This document shows positions 1-5,539 of a stretch of 5,539 nt of DNA, piece after piece. Numbering within the stretch: the stretch's first letter is position 1; the number at the start of each line of letters is the position of its first letter. Both the position numbers and the translations under genes were made by a program. The notes beneath the pieces were generated by a model. That model worked only from the letters and a program-made list of their open reading frames with translations, was not told the DNA's origin and searched no databases. This stretch comes from Phycisphaerae bacterium (GTDB taxonomy: Bacteria > Planctomycetota > Phycisphaerae > UBA1845 > PWPN01), in NCBI GenBank assembly GCA_003557125.1, contig PWPN01000024.1, positions 1-5,539 of the forward strand, given 5' to 3'.

Positions 1-91
1 CCGTCACGCGAAAGAGGCCTGAGTGCTACCTTAAGGATTAAGTCACGGGGTATCAGCCTCATCGATCCGATCTGTAATGCGTTCCTTCCTC

Positions 92-120
92 AAGCCATCG
101 GCCGTGATGCCGATGGCTTT
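92..120 (+). terminator. Probable rho-independent terminator of a gene left of the window
   Basis: An 11-bp perfect stem (AAGCCATCGGC at 92-102 pairing with GCCGATGGCTT at 109-119) closes a 6-base loop (CGTGAT) and is followed by a short, imperfect T tract (TTTGTCTT). The T tract lies only on the plus-strand side; read on the minus strand the hairpin is followed by GAGGAAGG, so it should not stop nrfA transcripts arriving from the right. It most likely ends a plus-strand transcript that enters from outside the window. Two short reading-frame tails end before it (stops at 20-22 and 39-41), but nothing in them identifies a protein. The remaining bases from 121 to 227 hold nothing recognisable. 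Confidence 0.65.
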
Positions 121-227
121 GTCTTAAAATGTGATTCCCGCTCTACTCCGCGAAACCTGGGCAGGCCAAGCCATGACCAAGGTTCGACCCATCTGGCCGG
201 GCATAAGGTCACACCAGGTCGGCCTCA

Positions 228-1634
<1,407 letters not shown>

Positions 1635-1640
1635 GATAAA

Positions 1641-1646
1641 CCTCTT
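1641..1646 (-). promoter_or_regulatory. Ribosome binding site of nrfA
   Basis: AAGAGG on the minus strand lies 6 bases before the ATG at 1634, in the 14-base gap after the nrfH stop codon (1649-1651). It decides the nrfA start in favour of the shorter form. The closeness to the nrfH stop suggests that ribosomes finishing nrfH can pass on to nrfA. Confidence 0.7.
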
Positions 1647-1648
1647 GC

Positions 1649-2119
1649 TCAGTTCGGATGCCCGACGTTCCGATGGCATTGGATGCACGACAACGGTTCG
1701 GACCCGGCACCGGGATGATCGATCATCCAGACCATATCTTCATGGCAGCGTCGACAGGCAGCCTCCGTGACGCGCACGTTCCGCTGCGTGATGCGTATCG
1801 GCTCGTGAAACCAGCCCGAGACGAACGCCGCCGAATGATGGAGGCCGTTGATCCCCTTCGTGTAGTATTTTCCCAGAAAATCGTCCGGCGCATGGCAGTC
1901 GTTGCACACAGCCACGCGCTGGTGGCTCGATTTCGCCCAGGCATCGAGATGCCCCTGCATGATATGGCAGTTCGCACAGGCGTTGGGATCATCGGTCATG
2001 TAGGACAATCCCTCAGCGTAGATGAACGTGAAACTGCCGATGCCCACAGCCGCGCCCACCAGCGCACCCGCAAGCACGGCCCCCGCCACCACGGCCCGTC
2101 GTGTTGCCCGATTCCCCAA
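1649..2119 (-). CDS. nrfH: NrfH-type tetraheme cytochrome c, quinol dehydrogenase of the nitrite reductase complex
   Basis: NrfH is a NapC/NirT-family membrane cytochrome that oxidises menaquinol and hands electrons to NrfA. The 156-residue product has an arginine-rich start, one transmembrane helix (about residues 10-35) and four haem motifs: CANCH (48-52), CNDCH (72-76), CRRCH (122-126) and CIQCH (145-149). CANCHIM supplies the methionine (M54) that ligates heme 1 in characterised NrfH, and the SSHQRVAVCNDCH and KGINGLHHSAAF stretches are typical of the family. Its length fits NrfH rather than longer NapC or TorC proteins. Start choice: an in-frame ATG at 2140 has no ribosome binding site before it, whereas the TTG at 2119 has GGGAGGAGAGG upstream, so the TTG form is preferred; the ATG form would be 163 residues. 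It is followed after 14 bases by nrfA, as expected for an nrfHA operon. Confidence 0.94.
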   Translation of the reverse strand: MGNRATRRAVVAGAVLAGALVGAAVGIGSFTFIYAEGLSYMTDDPNACANCHIMQGHLDAWAKSSHQRVAVCNDCHAPDDFLGKYYTKGINGLHHSAAFVSGWFHEPIRITQRNVRVTEAACRRCHEDMVWMIDHPGAGSEPLSCIQCHRNVGHPN

Positions 2120-2126
2120 CGTTCCT

Positions 2127-2131
2127 CTCCT
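2127..2131 (-). promoter_or_regulatory. Ribosome binding site pointing to a TTG start for nrfH
   Basis: AGGAG (within the purine-rich run GGGAGGAGAGG) lies 7 bases before the TTG at 2119. The site falls inside the longer reading frame that starts with ATG at 2140, which itself has only CACGTTC just upstream. This makes the rare TTG codon the more likely start. Confidence 0.55.
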
Positions 2132-2243
2132 CCCGCGCATGAACGTGATCCGGTGTGCTGGCAGGTTAAAGCGAATCCGCTATTTATTCCACTACATCTC
2201 TTTTAGCCACGATGATCGAGCGTACGAATCATTGGAAGGTGGA

Positions 2244-2272
2244 ATTTCAGTGTAAAGTCATAGCGAAGTCAA
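2244..2272 (-). promoter_or_regulatory. Candidate promoter for nrfHA
   Basis: On the minus strand TTGACT (2272-2267) is separated by 17 bases from TGAAAT (2249-2244), matching the sigma-70-type hexamers at 5 of 6 and 4 of 6 positions. Transcription would start near 2237, leaving a leader of roughly 118 bases before the TTG start of nrfH. I did not find a clean FNR-type palindrome (TTGAT-N4-ATCAA) next to it. The match could be chance in AT-rich DNA. Confidence 0.3.
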
Positions 2273-2323
2273 GATGTTGAAAGGCTTTAACAAGGAATAC
2301 TTCATTGCGATGATCATGATATG

Positions 2324-2345
2324 GCATCCAGTGAAACGTGGATGC
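2324..2345. repeat. Perfect inverted repeat upstream of nrfH
   Basis: GCATCCA (2324-2330) and TGGATGC (2339-2345) form perfect 7-base arms around an 8-base spacer (GTGAAACG). There is no T tract on either side, so it does not look like a terminator. Its place about 50 bases upstream of the candidate nrfHA -35 hexamer would suit a regulator-binding site, but no known regulator motif is recognised. Confidence 0.4.
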
Positions 2346-2505
2346 ATTCTTTGTCACTGCTCCTTGTCCGAATATCGCGACATTGCCCTTGAATCGGCAC
2401 ACAAGTCCCATTACTGCGACGATCCAAATCGGCAAGCAGCGATGCGCGGATCAACGGGGACCGCTCCTTACGGGCGCAGCTCGGAATGAGATATCACGCT
2501 CGCTC

Positions 2506-3915
2506 TCAAAAGATCATTTCCAACCGGACACCGGCGACGATCGCATCTCGGCCGTCGCCGCCGGGATTGACGATGTACTGGACGTCCGGCTTGATGCTGA
2601 AAAACGGTGTCAGCTGAACCTTGTGGAAAAGCTCGATAGCCGTCTCGGAGTGGCGCGACTCGAGCGACTGGATGCGACCGCTGAGGTGGGCATGAAAGAC
2701 GCCCAGGCCCGTCACGTCCGCGTCGCGTGTAGGAATCAGTCCGGTGTATTGGCCGCCGAAACCATAGAACTGGCTGATCTCGTTGTAGGCTGACGGAGCC
2801 CATCCGAATTTGAGGAATACTCCCAGCCCCTGCGTATCGTCCTCGACGTCGGGGTTCTCTCGGTAGACGAGCTGGTCGGCGCTCCCGTAGAGGCCTGCGT
2901 TGCCGCGGCGCGTACGGGACCGCCAGTCGAAACGACTTCTTGGGATGACCTCCCATTCGCCGCTGTGATACCATCCGCCCACGCGGTAAGTGCCGGGCAG
3001 CACCTGTTGCCCCAAAGTAAAGCTGGGGCGAAGTCCGGTTTCAAAGAGCGTGACCGAATGGTTGGGTCCGTGAAACGCGGTATCGAATCCCGTACGACTT
3101 CCCTTGGCGTTGGCGTCAAACACCCCGGCTGCCGCGTAAACCCAGTCGAACGGCTCGACGAGGACTGCCGCCCCCATGGCCGGGTCCGGGTATTGTGGGA
3201 TCGGCATGATCGGCTTCAGGCCGGCCGAGCTGTTAATGAACTCCAGCGCGTACTCGACGACGCCGAAGTCCGCGTTCGCATCCATCTTGCCGAGTTTAAA
3301 ACGCAGTCGGTCTTCGAAAAGCGAATGCTGATACCAGTACTCCGCCAGCTGTGTGCGCGGGTCGGAGGCGTTGCTGTTCAACCCCTGAAGGTCGCCGACG
3401 TGCCGTGCGCTGATGTCCCGCCCGTGGATTTCCTGGAAGTTCAGGAAAAACGTCCCGCCCTCCCAGAGATCGGCCTTGGCTGTGTCCACCGTCAGGGCAA
3501 GGATGAACAACCCGGTGTAGGCGCCGGCGTTGCTCGTATTGAGGCCGCCGCGAAGGTTGTAAAAGTAGTCCGCCTCGTAGCTGGCCTCCAGCGTAAAGCC
3601 ATGATCCTCAAGAAACGGGCGAACCCCCATCCAGTCGCCCGTAGCGCGTTTCCACCGAGGCCAATACCGCAAGTCGATATCCATCGGACGCGCTTCGTCG
3701 CTATCGGAAACAATGTCCGGGGACGCAGTATCCATGGTCTCCATGGGCTCAAGAGGATCTGCATCCTCTTGCGGATAGTTCTGAGCCGACCGGGTCTCGA
3801 CGGACGGGGAGGCAGCTTCGGACAGCGCGTTCGTCCGCGGAACCTCGGACAGCACTACCGAAGAGCAGGCCAGGAGGCATATACCCCATCCCTCCCAGTT
3901 CCCCAACATTGGCAT
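2506..3915 (-). CDS. OprB-family (carbohydrate-selective type) outer-membrane porin
   Basis: This is an outer-membrane beta-barrel channel of the OprB family (PF04966), whose known members take up sugars. In the 469-residue form, a hydrophobic export segment (about 10-23) is followed by an acidic linker (about 50-80) and the porin domain. Family landmarks are TGDWMGVR (92-99), the NLRGGLNTS stretch near 120, LKLGKMDAN-like FKLGKMDAN (206-214), ETAIELFH (424-431), and the closing KPDVQYIVNPGG segment, ending in a terminal Phe as expected for barrel assembly. The start at 3915 was chosen because GGAGAG lies 5-7 bases upstream. An ATG at 3936 adds 7 residues including two Arg that would improve the signal peptide n-region, but has no ribosome binding site; a stop codon lies just before it. 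LLAC near residue 17 resembles a lipobox, though lipidated porins would be unusual. The substrate cannot be read from sequence; it lies upstream of nrfHA in the same direction. Confidence 0.9.
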   Translation of the reverse strand: MPMLGNWEGWGICLLACSSVVLSEVPRTNALSEAASPSVETRSAQNYPQEDADPLEPMETMDTASPDIVSDSDEARPMDIDLRYWPRWKRATGDWMGVRPFLEDHGFTLEASYEADYFYNLRGGLNTSNAGAYTGLFILALTVDTAKADLWEGGTFFLNFQEIHGRDISARHVGDLQGLNSNASDPRTQLAEYWYQHSLFEDRLRFKLGKMDANADFGVVEYALEFINSSAGLKPIMPIPQYPDPAMGAAVLVEPFDWVYAAAGVFDANAKGSRTGFDTAFHGPNHSVTLFETGLRPSFTLGQQVLPGTYRVGGWYHSGEWEVIPRSRFDWRSRTRRGNAGLYGSADQLVYRENPDVEDDTQGLGVFLKFGWAPSAYNEISQFYGFGGQYTGLIPTRDADVTGLGVFHAHLSGRIQSLESRHSETAIELFHKVQLTPFFSIKPDVQYIVNPGGDGRDAIVAGVRLEMIF

Positions 3916-3920
3916 AAATT

Positions 3921-3926
3921 CTCTCC
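3921..3926 (-). promoter_or_regulatory. Ribosome binding site supporting the shorter porin start
   Basis: GGAGAG on the minus strand, with GGAG ending 7 bases before the ATG at 3915. It lies inside the longer frame starting at 3936. A TATATT element at 3954-3949 could be a -10 box; initiation near 3942 would leave almost no leader for the 3936 start but about 27 bases for the 3915 start. Confidence 0.45.
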
Positions 3927-4009
3927 AAACCCTCATTATCTACAACGGAATATAAGCTGTATGTTAAAAAGAACGAACGATCTTGCGCTTGCTTCACGCA
4001 CAAGAACTA

Positions 4010-4032
4010 CTTAACTGCTTGTATAAGTTAAG
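4010..4032. repeat. Perfect inverted repeat in the divergent spacer
   Basis: CTTAACT (4010-4016) and AGTTAAG (4026-4032) are perfect 7-base arms separated by 9 bases (GCTTGTATA). It is AT-rich, lies about 60 bases upstream of the possible porin -10 element and has no T tract, which suits an operator for a dimeric regulator more than a terminator. No regulator family is recognised. Confidence 0.4.
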
Positions 4033-4161
4033 GTTGATACGGTTGCCACATGGTAATCCGCAACCAAGCGATCCGCAACGGAGCAGGTGGCGGAAATACG
4101 CACTTCTGTCCGCAATTCGCGCCCCATGGTTCAGAAAGTTACACAATCATCATTGGCACCC

Positions 4162-4190
4162 TTGCCCTCCGATGACCGGTTTGCTATGGT
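4162..4190 (+). promoter_or_regulatory. Candidate promoter of the DUF6717-like gene
   Basis: TTGCCC (4162-4167) and TATGGT (4185-4190) are separated by 17 bases; each matches the sigma-70-type consensus at 4 of 6 positions, and a TG one base before the -10 hexamer gives an extended -10. Initiation near 4197 would give a leader of about 53 bases before the ATG at 4250. Confidence 0.3.
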
Positions 4191-4249
4191 TACTCGTGGT
4201 AGAGCTTTAAAGTCGGTCGTTCACAGTTGGAACGGGTTGGGGGCCGGAG

Positions 4250-4597
4250 ATGTCCAACGTGATCATGGTCATCGCGCCGTACCGGTACGAAGGTACGTGG
4301 GTTTTCGACGACCCGGTCGTGGGCCTGAGCCGCGAGCCGTTCGTGGCCGGCATGCCTGAAATGATCGACGAACTCGTACGCACGATCCCCGATGCCCACG
4401 AAGGGTTTCGGCTCACATTTGCAGCCACGCCGTTTCCAGGCTACCAGTTGGTGCTCACACGCGACCGCGAGGAGACGGGCGGCTGGTGGTACCGCTCGCA
4501 TGATGCGAAACGTGAAGGCTGGCTCTGCCCCGTATTGAATAAATACTTCAAGCTTGCACCTCCAACGATCTATGTCCGGGCGGACTCGCGCGATTGA
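4250..4597 (+). CDS. Small conserved protein resembling the DUF6717 family, function unknown
   Basis: The 115-residue product has no signal peptide, membrane segment or metal-binding cysteine cluster and is probably a soluble cytoplasmic protein. It is rich in aromatic, motif-like segments that look strongly conserved: PYRYEGTWVFDD (10-21), REPFVAGMPEMID (28-40), PFPGYQ (61-66), GGWWYR (77-82) and GWLCPVLNKYF (90-100). I associate this pattern with DUF6717 from memory; no biochemical role is known to me and none is claimed. The ATG at 4250 has GGAG directly abutting it, too close for a normal ribosome binding site. A GTG at 4259 has the same GGAG 9 bases upstream and would give 112 residues, so the exact start is uncertain. 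It is divergent from the porin gene and 229 bases before queG. No terminator with a T tract follows; only a 6-base inverted repeat (GGTCCT at 4603, AGGACC at 4632) is present. Confidence 0.8.
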   Translation: MSNVIMVIAPYRYEGTWVFDDPVVGLSREPFVAGMPEMIDELVRTIPDAHEGFRLTFAATPFPGYQLVLTRDREETGGWWYRSHDAKREGWLCPVLNKYFKLAPPTIYVRADSRD

Positions 4598-4826
4598 GCG
4601 CAGGTCCTTATTTACGTGAGGCATACAACTTAGGACCCGTTGCGCGTGGCCCCCGATTCAGGACATCACGGCTCCGCCCCGACGTGGTGGGCAGGACGCC
4701 CATGGCAGTCCTTAGCTCCGATACGTCGCCATTCAGCCGTCCCTCTCGGGCTCCATGCGGCCCCTGGTCACATGGAACCGCCGCTCCGCGTGCTTCGGGC
4801 GTCACGATTTTCTACACTGGAGGGAT

Positions 4827-5539
4827 ATGGACCCGCAAGCGAGACGACACCTCGTGACCGCGTTGGCCGAGAAGGCAGGCCTGGCGTCTGTGGGGATCGC
4901 ACCGGCTGGCCCCATCCCGCGCGCCGATTATTTCCGCCAATGGCTGGAGGCTGACCACCACGGCCGCATGGACTACCTGAACCGCACGCGCGCGCTGCGA
5001 ACCGACGCCGGCAGCCTTCTGCCGGGCGCCCGCTCGATCATCGTCGTGGCCGATCCCTATGCGCCGACCGCCGATCCGTCTGCCCACCGCCCTGCCGACA
5101 CGCCGCGCGGTCGGGTCGCGCGTTACGCCTGGGGCCGGGACTATCACCGCGTCCTGCGTCGGAAACTTCAGAAGCTGGCCGACCGGCTTCACGAAGCGAT
5201 CGCCGAGCCCTTTGCGACGCGCGTGTGCGTGGACACAGCCCCGCTCATCGAGCGCGAGGCGGCAGCGGCGGCCGGTCTCGGCTGGATCGGCAAGAACACG
5301 ATGGTCATCGATCGACAGAGGGGCTCTTATTTCTTTTTGGGCGCGATCGTCACGACGCTTGAAATCGAGACGTCCACGCCCGTGGCCGATCACTGCGGCA
5401 CATGCACGCGCTGCCTCGACGCCTGTCCGACCGGCGCGCTCGTCGCCCCCTACCGCATGGACGCGCGCCGCTGCATCGCGTACCTGACGATCGAGCACCG
5501 CACCGCGATCGACCGGGAGCTGCAATCGACGATGGGCGA
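4827..5539 (+). CDS. queG: Epoxyqueuosine reductase QueG, 5' part (runs off the window)
   Basis: QueG is the cobalamin- and iron-sulfur-dependent cytoplasmic enzyme that reduces epoxyqueuosine to queuosine in the wobble position of GUN-anticodon tRNAs. The visible 237 residues start MDPQARRHLV and show SVGIAPAG (21-28), the HGRMDYL segment (45-51), LLPGARSIIVVA (64-75), RYAWGRDYH (99-107), VDTAPLIER (135-143, with D136 as the conserved catalytic Asp), GLGWIGKN (150-157) and the cluster motif CGTCTRCLDACPTGA (190-204; C190, C193, C196, C200), followed by RRCIAYLTIEH (214-224), whose C216 belongs to the second cluster set. Family members are usually some 310-390 residues, so the rest of the second ferredoxin cluster and any C-terminal repeat domain lie outside. 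The ATG is preceded by GGAGGG (4819-4824), an unusually short spacing of 3 bases after GGAGG. The frame has no stop before the window edge. The 229 bases before it show no other gene. Confidence 0.95.
   Translation, partial: MDPQARRHLVTALAEKAGLASVGIAPAGPIPRADYFRQWLEADHHGRMDYLNRTRALRTDAGSLLPGARSIIVVADPYAPTADPSAHRPADTPRGRVARYAWGRDYHRVLRRKLQKLADRLHEAIAEPFATRVCVDTAPLIEREAAAAAGLGWIGKNTMVIDRQRGSYFFLGAIVTTLEIETSTPVADHCGTCTRCLDACPTGALVAPYRMDARRCIAYLTIEHRTAIDRELQSTMG

Larger units (their letters stand above)
2120..2505. other. Spacer between the porin gene and nrfHA, no supported gene
   Basis: This stretch is visibly more AT-rich than the flanking genes. It should hold the 3' end of the porin transcript and the promoter region of nrfHA. 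I see no hairpin with a T tract just after the porin stop (2506-2508), so read-through into nrfHA is possible. A promoter-like pair (2244-2272) and an inverted repeat (2324-2345) are listed separately. Short open frames on both strands (for example 2274-2489 plus and 2247-2435 minus) lack ribosome binding sites and family resemblance and were not accepted. Confidence 0.6.
3916..4249. other. Divergent spacer between the porin gene and the DUF6717-like gene
   Basis: No supported gene lies here. It must carry the start signals for both divergent genes. Seen in it: a TATATT element on the minus strand (3954-3949) without a good -35 hexamer, a perfect 7-base inverted repeat (4010-4032), and a candidate plus-strand promoter (4162-4190). 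A plus-strand open frame crossing into this region from 2965 is antisense to the porin gene and is not accepted as coding. Confidence 0.6.

Noticed and set aside
196..224. Possible hairpin GGCCG/CGGCC downstream of nrfA as its terminator
   Set aside because: Only a 5-bp stem with a 19-base loop and no T tract on the minus strand.
2247..2435. Short minus-strand frame (62 codons) with a hydrophobic start upstream of nrfH
   Set aside because: It begins at a TTG without a ribosome binding site and resembles no family known to me; the region looks regulatory.
2274..2489. Short plus-strand frame (71 codons) in the spacer containing a CXXCH-like CILCH
   Set aside because: There is no good ribosome binding site, no signal peptide and no second haem motif; a single CXXCH in a short frame is likely chance.
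2965..4014. Plus-strand open frame of 349 codons opposite the porin gene
   Set aside because: It is antisense to the porin, which has clear OprB landmarks throughout; the translation is low-complexity and rich in Arg and Val, typical of a shadow frame.
4603..4637. Inverted repeat GGTCCT/AGGACC just after the DUF6717-like gene
   Set aside because: A 6-bp stem with a 23-base loop and no following T tract is too weak to call a terminator.
4812..5525. Minus-strand open frame of 237 codons opposite queG
   Set aside because: The plus strand encodes unmistakable QueG motifs over the same bases; the minus translation is Arg/Ala-rich with no family resemblance.

Overview
The window is a GC-rich bacterial segment with three genes on the minus strand (transcribed right to left: an OprB-type porin, nrfH, nrfA) and two on the plus strand (a small DUF6717-like protein and the 5' part of queG). 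The outer-membrane porin and the membrane-bound multiheme cytochromes point to a diderm bacterium capable of respiratory ammonification. The form of NrfA (CXXCH at heme 1, N-terminal anchor) and the small DUF6717-like protein fit Planctomycetota or a related PVC or Bacteroidota-like lineage. That placement is an inference from family resemblance only.

Layout. Positions 1-227 hold no supportable gene, only a strong plus-strand hairpin with a short T tract (92-120) that probably terminates a gene lying left of the window. nrfA (228-1634, minus) encodes the pentaheme catalytic subunit of ammonia-forming nitrite reductase. nrfH (1649-2119, minus) encodes its tetraheme quinol dehydrogenase partner; nrfH ends 14 bases before nrfA starts, so the two form an operon. 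A relatively AT-rich spacer (2120-2505) contains a promoter-like pair of hexamers and a perfect inverted repeat. The porin gene (2506-3915, or to 3936 with the longer start) lies upstream of nrfHA in the same orientation. A second spacer (about 3916-4249) separates it from the divergent DUF6717-like gene (4250-4597, plus) and carries another perfect inverted repeat. After a 229-base gap, queG starts at 4827 and runs off the right edge.

How the genes may work together. NrfH takes electrons from the quinol pool and passes them to NrfA, which reduces nitrite to ammonium by six electrons on the periplasmic side. NrfA here has histidine rather than the usual lysine at its active-site heme, so it should not need the dedicated CXXCK haem lyase, and none is seen nearby. 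The porin could be the outer-membrane entry route for nitrite or another anion, although its family is named for sugar uptake; this is inference from gene order. QueG (tRNA queuosine synthesis) and the DUF6717-like gene look unrelated to nitrite respiration.

I did not see mobile elements, CRISPR arrays, tRNA or rRNA genes. I see no convincing evidence of an entirely new system. The most notable points are the CXXCH-type anchored NrfA, the porin-nrfHA arrangement, and the two inverted repeats in the spacers.
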